Shown here one piece after another: positions 16,502 to 25,852 of a stretch of DNA of 64,000 nt (positions are counted from its first letter, which is position 1; every line of letters begins with the position of its first letter). The DNA is taken from the NCBI RefSeq assembly GCF_020687505.1, contig NZ_JAJEQT010000008.1; one strand, 5' to 3'. Below the pieces are notes generated by a model that saw only the letters and a program-made list of their open reading frames with translations, was not told where the DNA came from and ran no database searches. This stretch comes from Coprococcus_C hominis. Lineage in GTDB: Bacteria > Bacillota > Clostridia > Lachnospirales > Lachnospiraceae. Made by a program: the position numbers and the translations under genes.

Positions 16502-17221
16502 TTATCCCTCGCTCAAAAGCTTTTTATCTTCCATACAGAGTCTGCAGGTGATCTGCATGGTATCCCCGGCATCCACATACCGAATTGTACCACCATTTTC
16601 ATCGACGATCCGCTGGATGATCTGTGTTCCATACCCATGCGAGCCGCGATCCTCTTTTGTCGTCTGATATCCTATTCCTGCTTCATTCGCATGCAGCTTC
16701 TGACTGCTGTTCTTTGAGTTCTGTAATTTCAATTCCAGCATCTGCGCCGCAGGATCTTCTGCGATCACAACCTGAATCTGTCTGGTCTCCGTCTGCACAC
16801 ATGCTTCGATCGCATTGTCCAGCAGATTCATCACGAGGCTGACCAGCGACATCTCGTCCATACGCAGATTTCCATTTAAGGTTCCCTGCACATCACAAGT
16901 GATCTGTTTATGCTCTGCTTCCTGTATTTTCTTCTGCAATACAAGCTCCAGCAACTGTCCATGCGTGACCGTTCCCATATTCTCACGCATAACCTGTACA
17001 AGCCACTGATACTTTTTTAATTCATGATTCATCTGGCGATATGACTGGTTCTGTTTTACCACATCGACATATTGCTTCTGCATCTGCCCGATGCTTTGCT
17101 CCAGCCGTTCACACTCTGCCTTTGCCCGCTGCCGCTCCCGGTAATAATGCACCTGCACAAAGGCAACGCCCACAACCAGCAAGGCAAACAGTCCAATCCC
17201 CACTGTTTTTTCCATTTGCAT
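16502..17221 (-). CDS. Short GHKL-type sensor kinase
   Basis: This 239-residue protein has one N-terminal transmembrane helix (about 8-26), a coiled coil (30-60) and a histidine-kinase core. The probable phospho-acceptor is the His in NHELKKYQ (about residue 66). The ATPase has N-box NLLDNAIEAC and a glycine-rich HGYGTQII, both intact. It therefore looks catalytically competent but has almost no sensory domain, unlike AgrC-type kinases with six helices. The two multi-helix proteins upstream may supply sensing. The second Met (17215) has better RBS spacing (GGGAG) than the first. It ends 3 bp before the LRR gene. Confidence 0.8.
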   Translation of the reverse strand: MQMEKTVGIGLFALLVVGVAFVQVHYYRERQRAKAECERLEQSIGQMQKQYVDVVKQNQSYRQMNHELKKYQWLVQVMRENMGTVTHGQLLELVLQKKIQEAEHKQITCDVQGTLNGNLRMDEMSLVSLVMNLLDNAIEACVQTETRQIQVVIAEDPAAQMLELKLQNSKNSSQKLHANEAGIGYQTTKEDRGSHGYGTQIIQRIVDENGGTIRYVDAGDTMQITCRLCMEDKKLLSEG

Positions 17222-17238
17222 TTCTCCCTGTATCTGTA

Positions 17239-17952
17239 TTACACATGCTGTTCTACCATACGCATGTACTGTTCATGAAATGATGTCCGGTATGTCCGTC
17301 CAATCGGAATCTCCGTACCATTTGACAAAATCACGCTTTCCCGCATCACAGTATCAATATAATTATAATTCACAACATATCCGCCATGACAGCGCAGGAA
17401 ATTTCTTCCGAGAAGTTTCATAATCTTCGTCAATGACTGATAACATTGGTACGTTCCCTGTGCTGTGTGAATCTGCACAATCCGATCCTGTCTCTCGGCA
17501 TATATAATATCTGCCTGCCGGATATACATCATCTTTCCATGATTTCTAAGTTCAATAATTTCATGGTCTTCCTGATCACAATAAATCTGTATCGCCTTTT
17601 CCATCGCACGCGGCAACATCTTCTCCTCGTTTTGCTTTAACACAAAATAGCAGTGGATCGTATCATACACTTCCGGTGCAAATTCCAATACCCATGTCAG
17701 ATAGATGATCTGGCACAGCGGCAGCTTTTTATTTAACTCTTTGCTTAATGTAATCCCGTTGAACTGCCGGTTTTCATACTCGATATCCATAATCGCAATA
17801 TCACATTTTATATCCTGCACCTCCAGTCCCAGATGCATCTCCTGTGGTGTAAGAATCGTAATGTCTTCCTCCTGAACACATTTGCAGGAAAGTAATATTA
17901 TTTTCGCGCGCTCGGCATCCATTCGTTCATCATCACATATAATAATCTTCAT
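17239..17952 (-). CDS. LytTR-family response regulator (AgrA-like)
   Basis: This 237-residue regulator has a receiver domain (1-120) with CDDE and phospho-acceptor Asp56 in IAIMDIEYE, followed by a LytTR DNA-binding domain (about 135-237). The LytTR part shows RQADIIYAERQDR, RCHGGYVVNYNYI and IPIGRTYR, all typical. The frame extends upstream into the 3' end of the preceding gene, but MKIIICDDE is the natural start at 17952. It should be phosphorylated by the short GHKL kinase at 16502-17221. Agr-like systems usually respond to peptides, but no peptide precursor or AgrB-like protease is visible here. Confidence 0.88.
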   Translation of the reverse strand: MKIIICDDERMDAERAKIILLSCKCVQEEDITILTPQEMHLGLEVQDIKCDIAIMDIEYENRQFNGITLSKELNKKLPLCQIIYLTWVLEFAPEVYDTIHCYFVLKQNEEKMLPRAMEKAIQIYCDQEDHEIIELRNHGKMMYIRQADIIYAERQDRIVQIHTAQGTYQCYQSLTKIMKLLGRNFLRCHGGYVVNYNYIDTVMRESVILSNGTEIPIGRTYRTSFHEQYMRMVEQHV

Positions 17953-17986
17953 CGTAATAATCGTTCCGTTCCTTCGTATTTCTCTT

Positions 17987-19165
17987 TCAGCGGCGAACCG
18001 TAGACTGCGGAAGCAACACACAGATCTGCCGTTCTCTTCCTTTTTTCCGCAGTTGTTTACTGCCATCATATTTGCCGATCAGTGCATCCGCAAGTGCCTG
18101 TTCCTTTTTGTGCGGTACTCGTTTTCCCGTCACATAGTCAACATCCAGAAACAAACTGCCCTTCCGCTCACTCACTGTAAGCTGTACAAATGCGTCCGCC
18201 TCTTCAACAACTCCTGCAAATGCCGTCTCCAGCATCGCATCCACAATTACCGTTACATCCAGTTCCGCCTTATCCGTACATTGCAGCGGTTCCACGACTG
18301 CCTCAAACAGCAGCGCACGTGCCTGTGCACGCTTCGCATAATCCGCCACGACTGCATCTAGTGTAACATTTCCACTCAGGTTCTGTCCATAGACAAATGG
18401 CTGTTTTGCAAGTGCTGCATAATGCATCTGACTTTCCGCCTGTAATTTTTGCAGCGTTTCCTGCTCCCGTTTTCGCCATACGATATCAAGTTTATTATAC
18501 ACATATGGCACATAATTACAAACCATAATCAAAGATACAACCCACACGATACCCAGTGCCAGTACCTCGTACCCTGCAATTGTATTTTTCCGCAACTGAT
18601 CAATCAGCTTCCAGCGGGATGCCAGAGACACATACGAGATAAACGTGTAGCCAAATACAATCCGTTTGTAGATATACCCGCTTCCCTCATACTCCTGCTT
18701 GAACATTTTCTTTAAGAAGAGTGCTGAGAGAATAAATGCCAGTGACATCACTCCAAACACCAGAATGCATGCCCGAACCGGTGCAACCGGTGTAAAGCTT
18801 ACTAATTTTGTCAGATCTTCATTCAAATCTGGAGATGCGTAACCGAAAATGGAAAATAACAGACTGGTCATGCCCTGTTCCAAAATCAAGATACAGTAAT
18901 TGCGCCAGAAGCATCCTTCGTTATTGATTACAATTAACAATGCCAGCATCAGGATTTCTGTCAGTCCGCTATAAAGCCAAAGCTTCTCTCCATGATAAAA
19001 CATCAAAACTTCGTAGATTTCAAAATACCCGACAATCATAAACAGAGACAGCAGACGCATCCATATGCTCCGCCGTCTCCGCTTAATCAAAACCATGCAC
19101 GTTATAAACAACCACACGGAAATCTCTAGCCCCAGTGCCAACACAGAAAATAATTCTTCTACCAT
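17987..19165 (-). CDS. Membrane sensor with degenerate GHKL domain (copy 2)
   Basis: This protein of about 392 residues has about six transmembrane helices (1-225), a coiled coil and a C-terminal domain that aligns with GHKL kinases. SGNVTLDAVVADYAKRA corresponds to the GN-x3-DAL segment. The ATP-binding N-box, normally NALDNAIEA, reads DAMLETAFAG, and no glycine-rich box follows. Asn, Asp and Glu needed for Mg-ATP are lost, so it is a pseudokinase by sequence. It is a tandem paralogue of the gene at 19180-20370, 14 bp upstream. ATG 19165 follows GGGGG. A sensing partner role for the short GHKL kinase is inferred. Confidence 0.7.
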   Translation of the reverse strand: MVEELFSVLALGLEISVWLFITCMVLIKRRRRSIWMRLLSLFMIVGYFEIYEVLMFYHGEKLWLYSGLTEILMLALLIVINNEGCFWRNYCILILEQGMTSLLFSIFGYASPDLNEDLTKLVSFTPVAPVRACILVFGVMSLAFILSALFLKKMFKQEYEGSGYIYKRIVFGYTFISYVSLASRWKLIDQLRKNTIAGYEVLALGIVWVVSLIMVCNYVPYVYNKLDIVWRKREQETLQKLQAESQMHYAALAKQPFVYGQNLSGNVTLDAVVADYAKRAQARALLFEAVVEPLQCTDKAELDVTVIVDAMLETAFAGVVEEADAFVQLTVSERKGSLFLDVDYVTGKRVPHKKEQALADALIGKYDGSKQLRKKGRERQICVLLPQSTVRR

Positions 19166-19179
19166 AGTACCCCCACAAT

Positions 19180-20370
19180 TTATCCCTTTGTTTCTTCCTT
19201 CTGTACCTGATTTGGAAGCAGCACACAAATCTGCCGTTCTTTTCCTTTTCTTCTGATCTGTTTACTGCCCTCATATTTTCTGATCAGGGCTTCTGCAAGC
19301 GTCTGTTCCTTCTTGCGCAGGATTCGTTTTCCTGTCATATAATCGACATCCAGAAACAAACTGCCCTTTCTCTGTCGCACGGTAAACTGTACAAACGCAT
19401 CAGCACCTGTCGAGACATGTGTAAATGCCGTTTCTAACATCGCATCGGCGATTACCGTCACATCCAGCTCTGCCATATCCGATATATGTACCGGCTCTAC
19501 GACAGCATCAAACAAAAGCGTTCGTTCCTGCGCACGCTTCGTATAATCTGCCACCACTGCATCCAGCGTCACATTTCCACTCAGTGTCTGTCCATAGACA
19601 AACGGTGCTTCTACCAGCCGCTCATAGTGGCGTTCACTCTCTGCCAGCATCTGTGCCAGCATCTGCTGTTCTTTTTTCTGCCATCTGGCTTCTGACCGGT
19701 TATAGACATACGGAACATAATTGCATAAAATCACAATTCCTATGATCCACACCACATACAAAACAACAAAATTACTGATTTCCACATCGCCCTGTCGTAT
19801 CCGGTCAATCAGCTTCCAGCGCGAAGCAAGGGATACGTACGCGATCAGAATATACCCGATCATGATATTCCGGTACAGACGTCCATCCCCGGTATATTCC
19901 TTCCGGAAAATGAATTTCAGAATAAGTGTTGCAATGACACAGCACACATTCATCAACCCCAAAATCAAAAAGTTCGTAACAGATATTGGAAGTGGCTGGA
20001 ATCCGATAATACTCAGCTGGTACTCCTGCAGCTTCGGAAATGGCAGCGCCGCCATTGTAAAAAACAGACTTCCAACACCCTGTTGTAACACAACGATGCA
20101 GAAGTTTCTCCATAGATTTCCCTCGTTATTCACGGCAACAACCGTCATCATGACTGCAATCTCCACGAGTCCTGCCGGAAACCACGCTACCTCACCGTGA
20201 TAACTCATCAAAAACTCATACAGTATAAAATATACCATCAACACAGCCCACATGCCTGCATGAAACAGAAACGATCTCGGTTTCCGTTTCAGCAGGAACA
20301 TGGAGCTTAAAAACAGCCACGATCCAGTTACAAACCCTAACATAACAAGCTTATAAACATTCTCTGTCAT
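19180..20370 (-). CDS. Membrane sensor with degenerate GHKL domain (copy 1)
   Basis: This is a 396-residue paralogue of the next gene, with the same order of about six N-terminal helices, coiled coil and degenerate GHKL domain. SGNVTLDAVVADYTKRA is nearly identical, and the N-box reads DAMLETAFTH in place of NALDNAIEA. Conserved shared segments include YVSLASRWKLIDRIR, VILCNYVPYVYN and RQICVLLP. The strong conservation of the C-terminal domain in both copies despite loss of ATP-binding residues suggests a retained, non-catalytic role. It starts 12 bp after dapL, apparently by read-through, and heads the five-gene signalling operon. Confidence 0.7.
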   Translation of the reverse strand: MTENVYKLVMLGFVTGSWLFLSSMFLLKRKPRSFLFHAGMWAVLMVYFILYEFLMSYHGEVAWFPAGLVEIAVMMTVVAVNNEGNLWRNFCIVVLQQGVGSLFFTMAALPFPKLQEYQLSIIGFQPLPISVTNFLILGLMNVCCVIATLILKFIFRKEYTGDGRLYRNIMIGYILIAYVSLASRWKLIDRIRQGDVEISNFVVLYVVWIIGIVILCNYVPYVYNRSEARWQKKEQQMLAQMLAESERHYERLVEAPFVYGQTLSGNVTLDAVVADYTKRAQERTLLFDAVVEPVHISDMAELDVTVIADAMLETAFTHVSTGADAFVQFTVRQRKGSLFLDVDYMTGKRILRKKEQTLAEALIRKYEGSKQIRRKGKERQICVLLPNQVQKEETKG

Positions 20371-20382
20371 ACCAACAACCTG

Positions 20383-21600
20383 TTACAGCGCCTTCATCCG
20401 GTCAATTGCCTTGACTGTATTCTCATAGGTTCCAAATGCAGTCAGACGGAAATATCCTTCGCCGCTTGGTCCGAATCCAGAACCCGGTGTACCAACGACA
20501 TTTGCCTTCTCTAACAGATAGTCAAAGAACTCCCATGAGCTCATGCCATCCGGTGTCTTCAGCCAGATATATGGTGCATTCACACCACCGGATACCGAAT
20601 ATCCGGCACTCTTCAATCCATCAAAGATATACTTTGCATTCTTCATATAGTATGCGATCTGCTCGCCAGTCTGCTTCTTTCCTGCCTCAGAATACACAGC
20701 TTCACCGGCTGCCTGCACAATATACGGAGCACCGTTGTATTTTGTTCCATGGCGTCTTGCCCAAAGTGGATTCAGGGCAACACCATCTGCGGATTTTAAC
20801 TCCTTTGGAATCACTGTAAATCCAAGTCTTGTTCCGGTAAATCCGGCATTCTTCGAGAAGCTTCGAAGCTCGATTGCACAAGTCTTTGCACCGTCACACT
20901 CATAGATGGTATGTGGTACATCCGGCTCACTGATATATGCCTCATATGCAGCATCGTAGATGATCACTGCATGCTTTTCGTTTGCGTAATCTACCCATTT
21001 CTGCAACTGATCCTTCGTGATCGTTGCACCGGTCGGGTTGTTCGGGAAACACAGATAGATGATATCCGGTGTCTCCTCTGGAAGTTCTGGTGCGAATCCA
21101 TTTTCTTCCTTACATGGCATGTAGATCACATCGCTCCAAAGACCGGTTGTTGCATCATACGTTCCGGTTCTTCCTGCCATAACATTCGAATCTACATAAA
21201 CCGGATATACAGGATCGCAGACAGCGATCTTATTGTCAAGGGAAAAGATCTCCTGAATATTTCCGGAATCACATTTTGCACCGTCACTGACAAATACTTC
21301 GTCGATTGCGATGTCAACACCGCGTGCATTGTAATCGTTCTTTACGATCGCACTACGCAAAAACTCATAACCAAGGTCAGGTGCATAGCCCTTAAATGTC
21401 TCCTGCACGCCCATCTCGGATACTGCCTCATGCAGACGGTCGATGATTGCCGGTGCGAGTGGCTGGGTTACATCACCGATACCAAGACGGATGATCTCCT
21501 TGTCAGGATTTGCCGCCTGATACGCACGTACTTTCTTGCCGATGGTTGAGAAGAGGTAACTTCCCGGAAGCTTCAAATAGTTGTCGTTTACTTTAAACAT
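20383..21600 (-). CDS. dapL: LL-diaminopimelate aminotransferase
   Basis: This PLP enzyme converts tetrahydrodipicolinate directly to LL-diaminopimelate in lysine and peptidoglycan synthesis, bypassing the succinylated or acetylated intermediates. Diagnostic features are the N-terminus (NDNYLKLPGSYLFSTIGK), IRLGIGDVTQPL, CFPNNPTGAT and the PLP-lysine segment RSFSKNAGFTGTRLG. Length (405 aa) is typical. dapF lies just upstream on the same strand. The leader carries structured repeat B, and a promoter candidate lies beyond it (21842-21869). Confidence 0.96.
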   Translation of the reverse strand: MFKVNDNYLKLPGSYLFSTIGKKVRAYQAANPDKEIIRLGIGDVTQPLAPAIIDRLHEAVSEMGVQETFKGYAPDLGYEFLRSAIVKNDYNARGVDIAIDEVFVSDGAKCDSGNIQEIFSLDNKIAVCDPVYPVYVDSNVMAGRTGTYDATTGLWSDVIYMPCKEENGFAPELPEETPDIIYLCFPNNPTGATITKDQLQKWVDYANEKHAVIIYDAAYEAYISEPDVPHTIYECDGAKTCAIELRSFSKNAGFTGTRLGFTVIPKELKSADGVALNPLWARRHGTKYNGAPYIVQAAGEAVYSEAGKKQTGEQIAYYMKNAKYIFDGLKSAGYSVSGGVNAPYIWLKTPDGMSSWEFFDYLLEKANVVGTPGSGFGPSGEGYFRLTAFGTYENTVKAIDRMKAL

Positions 21601-21654
21601 GTCTTTTTCCTCCTAAATTGTACAATATACATATTCTTATACGAGTTGCCCGGA

Positions 21655-21778
21655 TTATACAATTCTCCGCAGACGCGCTCTCGCTCAGTTCAACACGCAG
21701 TGGTACTAAACTCGTGCCAGACAAGCCGGCACTCATTAAGTACCAGCGTGTTTCAATGGTCTGCTTGAGAATTGATAA
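21655..21778. repeat. Structured palindromic repeat, family B, copy 1 (short form)
   Basis: This 124-bp element is bounded by 20-bp inverted repeats (21655-21674 with 21759-21778). Nested stems are AACACGC/GCGTGTT, TGGTACT/AGTACCA and an apical GTGCC/GGCAC (21714-21718 with 21728-21732). Copy 2 at 56429-56643 keeps the same pairings with different bases. The 312-bp gap between dapF and dapL otherwise holds AT-rich sequence with a promoter candidate. Confidence 0.85.
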
Positions 21779-21841
21779 ATTCGGTCAACTCTATTAACAT
21801 TTTCTCTAAAATATAATATTATAAATTTCTAATCAGTCTCC

Positions 21842-21869
21842 ATTATATTCTATCCGATTTTGCAAACAA
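21842..21869 (-). promoter_or_regulatory. Promoter candidate for dapL
   Basis: The minus strand reads TTGTTT, a 16-nt spacer, then TATAAT (21847-21842). Transcription from here would give a leader of roughly 235 nt that includes structured repeat B. Confidence 0.4.
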
Positions 21870-21912
21870 AATATATGTTTTCGTAAACTCTGCCTTGTCT
21901 GGATTATAATCC

Positions 21913-22776
21913 CTATACTTCAATTTCACCATCGAAGACGACCTTAGCAGGGCCTGTCATGTAGATGATGTTCGCGTCGCGGTCCCAGCGGATGATAAGC
22001 TCGCCGCCAAGCAGCTTCACTGTCACTTCATCTTCTGTCTTGCCATTTAAGATGCAGGCAACGGCAGTCGCACAGGTACCGGTTCCACAGGCAAGTGTCT
22101 CGCCGGTTCCACGCTCCCATACACGCATCTTCGCATACGTCGGGCTGACTAGCTCGACAAACTCTGCATTGACACGACGCGGAAAGATTGGATTGTTCTC
22201 GAACAGCGGTCCTACTTCCTCCAACGGGAAGTTGTCGACGTCGTCCACGAAGCTCACACAATGTGGGTTACCCATGGATACGCAGGTAATGCGGTATTCT
22301 TTTCCCGCTACCATGATTGGATAATCCTGCACGATATCCCCTGCATCCGGCAGATCCACTGGTACGTCCTCTGGTGCAAGAATCGGGGCTCCCATATTGA
22401 CACGCACAAGTTCTACTGTCTTCCGTCCGTTTTTCTCCTCATCGCCAAATGTAAACTCCAGATATTTAATACCTGCCAGCGTCTCGATGGACACGGAAGT
22501 TTTATCCGTCAGCCCATAATCATACACATACTTTCCGACGCAGCGGATGCCGTTTCCACACATCTCACTCTGCGTGCCGTCCGCATTGTACATATCCATC
22601 TTGAAATCCGCCACCTCCGACGGCTTGATCAGGATCAGTCCATCTGAGCCAATTCCGAAATGCCGGTCTGATACCCGCACTGCAAGCTCCGACGGATGCT
22701 CTACTTTTTCCTTGAAACAATTGACATAGACATAGTCATTGCCAAGCCCTTCCATCTTCGTAAAATGAAGACGCAT
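21913..22776 (-). CDS. dapF: Diaminopimelate epimerase
   Basis: This cofactor-independent epimerase interconverts LL- and meso-diaminopimelate. The two catalytic cysteines lie in MCGNGIRCVGKY and ACGTGTCATAVAC. The N-terminus MRLHFTKMEGLGNDYVYV is canonical. A longer in-frame start exists but would run through the terminator at 22855-22883. ATG 22776 with AGGTGAG is correct and gives 287 aa. It acts immediately after DapL, encoded next on the same strand. Confidence 0.95.
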   Translation of the reverse strand: MRLHFTKMEGLGNDYVYVNCFKEKVEHPSELAVRVSDRHFGIGSDGLILIKPSEVADFKMDMYNADGTQSEMCGNGIRCVGKYVYDYGLTDKTSVSIETLAGIKYLEFTFGDEEKNGRKTVELVRVNMGAPILAPEDVPVDLPDAGDIVQDYPIMVAGKEYRITCVSMGNPHCVSFVDDVDNFPLEEVGPLFENNPIFPRRVNAEFVELVSPTYAKMRVWERGTGETLACGTGTCATAVACILNGKTEDEVTVKLLGGELIIRWDRDANIIYMTGPAKVVFDGEIEV

Positions 22777-22854
22777 ATGCTCACCTTCCATCTTTTTTTC
22801 GTTTATTTTATATTTTACTCGTTTTTCCAAACTAAACCACTGAAATTTTACCAT

Positions 22855-22883
22855 AAAAAAAAGGAGAGTGCAACGCACTCTCC
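22855..22883 (-). terminator. Intrinsic terminator after lipoprotein gene
   Basis: GGAGAGTGC and GCACTCTCC form a perfect 9-bp stem, followed on the minus strand by a run of T. It ends the lipoprotein pair (stop at 22939) and separates it from dapF. Confidence 0.9.
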
Positions 22884-22938
22884 AATAGAATCTCGATATC
22901 GTCTATTTATCCGTCAAATAAATAAACAGCCGGCTTCA

Positions 22939-24333
22939 TTATACTGTGAATGTAAGATCTAAATAATACATATACTGCCCTTCCACGATCTGACCGTCCA
23001 CGGCACTGACTCCAAACAGATATCGCTCTTTTCCCCCTTCTCTCGTAGATCCATAATACGCCCATATCGGAATCACATTACATTTTCCATCCGTATAACA
23101 CACATAGACATAATTTAGCTCCACCCGGTCTATCATTATCTTATGGACATCTGCATAGGCATTCGTCTTTTCAAATTTCTGCATATAGTTCTGCGCCGCT
23201 GCATCCACCTGTTCCAGGGTAAGAACACTTTCAATTCCGATTCCGGTCTCTTCCACGTCATATGGCGCTGACTGTATATCTGCCACAGCCACGCCGTCAA
23301 CATCTACCGCAACCGTGATCACCTCTTCCGAAGCCGGCAGTTGATTGGCAATTCCAAATGTAAAATTATATGCACCGGGTGTCCCAGCTACCGGAATTCC
23401 ATCCCTCGTACGAGTGTAACTAAAGCAGTACGCACAATCGTTCAACGTACTCGGATTCATAGATGCGGCATCTTCATTTGCAACGAGTTTTGCTCCAATA
23501 CCGGTTTCAAAGCATGTGAAATCGTCATATCCAAGTTTTGCAAGAAACTCATCGGCCTTTGCCTCCGCCTCTCTTATATCCAGCCCCTCCACGGCATCTT
23601 CCTCTGTTTTCGGCCGCACTGTAATTTTCGCTTCATACGAATACATATCATACCGCATGTAACGCATGCTGGAATAAGGATATGCATTCGAGTCATAATA
23701 TGCACATGTATATACATACGGGATCTCATCGATTTCACCATCCACGCGAGCAAGACTCGTCGTGATTCCATCTGCAATCTCATATGTATAAATAGCCTTT
23801 CCTGTTTCCTCTGTGACCATTGACTCATCCCGTTGATCTGCAAGCCAGTCCTCCGTTTCCAAATCCGACTGAATACCATTTTCCCATATTGCATGAACGG
23901 AACTGTTCTCCGTATCTGTCTGTAACTGTAATTCCTGCTGTCTTTGAAGTAATTGATTCTGTCTGTTTGCAAGCTCCTGCTGACTGCACACCTCATACGG
24001 TTTGACCTGCTGCAAAGTCCCCTCGTCAAATATTGTATAGACATGCTCCTTTAGATATGCCTCATCCACTTCCACAGGTTTTGCCCCATAGCAGTGACTT
24101 TCTGCAAGCTTTCCACCGCCTGTCGCATCGGCATCCACCGTGAATGTGATTCCGGAATCACTGATAAGCTCATAGGTCAGATGTCCTGTAATATCTGCAT
24201 CTGCAGATGTATCACTCGCCAGCTCGTCGTTCTTCTGGTAGTCCTTCGCCAGTTCATCGCCCCGGTCTTTTCCGCAGCCGGCAAGCGCCAGACATGTTAC
24301 CCCTAAGAAGATCACTTTATTCCATCGTCTCAT
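22939..24333 (-). CDS. Lipoprotein, paralogue A (DUF6034-like)
   Basis: This 464-residue surface lipoprotein has signal peptide MRRWNKVIFLGVTCLALAGC with lipobox LAGC. The family resembles what I recall as DUF6034, with no known function. Conserved segments shared with the neighbour at 24352-25818 include FTVDADATGG, CYGAKP, LEQVDAAAQNYM and GVSAVDGQI. A glutamine-rich coiled segment lies near residues 120-145. The two genes are 18 bp apart, so they form one operon whose promoter (25853-25884) carries the two-component repeat motif. A role in envelope homeostasis is inferred from that only. Confidence 0.75.
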   Translation of the reverse strand: MRRWNKVIFLGVTCLALAGCGKDRGDELAKDYQKNDELASDTSADADITGHLTYELISDSGITFTVDADATGGGKLAESHCYGAKPVEVDEAYLKEHVYTIFDEGTLQQVKPYEVCSQQELANRQNQLLQRQQELQLQTDTENSSVHAIWENGIQSDLETEDWLADQRDESMVTEETGKAIYTYEIADGITTSLARVDGEIDEIPYVYTCAYYDSNAYPYSSMRYMRYDMYSYEAKITVRPKTEEDAVEGLDIREAEAKADEFLAKLGYDDFTCFETGIGAKLVANEDAASMNPSTLNDCAYCFSYTRTRDGIPVAGTPGAYNFTFGIANQLPASEEVITVAVDVDGVAVADIQSAPYDVEETGIGIESVLTLEQVDAAAQNYMQKFEKTNAYADVHKIMIDRVELNYVYVCYTDGKCNVIPIWAYYGSTREGGKERYLFGVSAVDGQIVEGQYMYYLDLTFTV

Positions 24334-24351
24334 GATACTATCCTCCCCTTT

Positions 24352-25818
24352 TTATAGATCAAACGGATTTGCTACAACCTTGGAATACACGCCCTCGATA
24401 ATCTGTCCATCCACCGCACTGACTCCAAACATGAAACATTCCCGCGGTGAAGCATCTCCACTGTATCTTTCTTGATATGGATTTTGTTCAAACTGATATC
24501 CATAGTATGCCCACACAGGGATCATATTGTAGTTTCCATCTGTATAACGCACATAGGCATAATTTAGCTTTACATGTGTTATGATGATCGCCTGTGTCAC
24601 ATTCTTCGTGATATAGTCCGGTTGTTTATATTCACTCATATATTTCTGAGCGGCTGCATCCACCTGTTCAAAGGTAAGATAGGACGTGATACCGGTTCCT
24701 TCTTCCTCTAATTCATATTGATTTGCCTGTATCTTCACAGTTGCAACGCCCTGTGCATCCACCGTAACATCGATGGTCTCCTGCGGAGCTGTCAGCTCCC
24801 CCGATACGCCAAACCGTAAATCATTGACACCTGCTGTAACCGCTGCAGAAATCCCATCCACCTTCCGGCTATAGGAAAAGCAATACCAGTGATCAATCAG
24901 ATTGGCACTCATCGTATCAGGGTCTTCGTCCCTTTCCCTATAAGCACCAATCTCCGTTCCACAACATACAAAGTCTCCATATCCAAGCTTCTGTAAAAAT
25001 GCATCTGCAACCGCCTGTGCATCCGCCTCACCCAGATCCGGGATTTCATCCCCGTCCTCCTTCGGTCGCACAAGGATCTGCTTCCGATATCTGTCGTACC
25101 GCATATATAAGGTAACCCAGTTTACATTTTCTTCGCTGTCCGAAGCCGCCCGATAATACGTTTCATATACATATGGCAGACCATCGATTTCACCATCCAC
25201 TCTTGCCCGGCTGATATCCTTACCTTCTGCATCGACATAGCTATAGGTTTTCTGGTTGGTTGCTGTAACCGGTATTCTCGGATCCACTTTTTCTTCCCCT
25301 GTCAAAATTGTATGCGTCGCCTGTCCCTTCGTGTCCATACTGCAATTCAACTCACTCATATCCGCAAAATACCCATACCTCCAGATCTCAGAAACGGCAT
25401 CCGTCTGGGATGCCGGTTGTTGATACACCTTGTCTATCTCTGCCCAAAGAGCATCTCTTCGGTCATCCATCTCTTTATCTGTACATACCATATATGGTTT
25501 TACCGACTGTGCCGTTCCCACATCAAATACCGGATATACCTTTGCTTCCACATACGCGTCATCGAGCACCTGTGGTTTTGCTCCATAGCACCGGCTGCCA
25601 GAGAGCCGCTCGCCTCCTGTCACATCGGCATCGACCGTAAATGTCACATTGTTATTTCCGGCAACCTGATAGCTTATATTCGTTGGTTCTCCCGCCTCAA
25701 ATGTACCTCCCTCAGCATTTTTCTGATAATCTGCGCCAACATCGCCCCGTTTTTTTCCACATCCGGTTAATAGCGAAAAAAACATTCCTATGCATAGCAC
25801 TTTTATCCATCGTTTCAT
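24352..25818 (-). CDS. Lipoprotein, paralogue B (DUF6034-like)
   Basis: This lipoprotein of about 488 residues has signal MKRWIKVLCIGMFFSLLTGC and lipobox LTGC. It is a tandem paralogue of the next gene, sharing DYQKNA, FTVDADVTGGERL, CYGAKP, LTFEQVDAAAQKYMSEY and MFGVSAVDGQIIEG. An earlier in-frame start exists, but ATG 25818 follows GGAGGAATCCGAG and starts the signal peptide. It is the first gene of the pair, and its promoter has two 11-bp-spaced GATACA half sites nearly identical to those of the export operon at 37.8 kb, so both are probably controlled together. Confidence 0.75.
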   Translation of the reverse strand: MKRWIKVLCIGMFFSLLTGCGKKRGDVGADYQKNAEGGTFEAGEPTNISYQVAGNNNVTFTVDADVTGGERLSGSRCYGAKPQVLDDAYVEAKVYPVFDVGTAQSVKPYMVCTDKEMDDRRDALWAEIDKVYQQPASQTDAVSEIWRYGYFADMSELNCSMDTKGQATHTILTGEEKVDPRIPVTATNQKTYSYVDAEGKDISRARVDGEIDGLPYVYETYYRAASDSEENVNWVTLYMRYDRYRKQILVRPKEDGDEIPDLGEADAQAVADAFLQKLGYGDFVCCGTEIGAYRERDEDPDTMSANLIDHWYCFSYSRKVDGISAAVTAGVNDLRFGVSGELTAPQETIDVTVDAQGVATVKIQANQYELEEEGTGITSYLTFEQVDAAAQKYMSEYKQPDYITKNVTQAIIITHVKLNYAYVRYTDGNYNMIPVWAYYGYQFEQNPYQERYSGDASPRECFMFGVSAVDGQIIEGVYSKVVANPFDL

Positions 25819-25852
25819 CTCGGATTCCTCCCCCTTCTGATTTGATGGTTTC

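Noticed and set aside
17953..18069. N-terminal extension of the LytTR regulator
   Set aside because: It reads through the 3' end of the preceding gene in another frame. A similar shadow appears at the end of the paralogous gene (near 19180-19274), which explains it. The receiver starts at MKIIICDDE.
15687..20382. Search for an Agr-type signal peptide gene near the LytTR/GHKL operon
   Set aside because: Intergenic gaps are only 3-65 bp, and no short frame with an RBS or AgrB-like protease was found.
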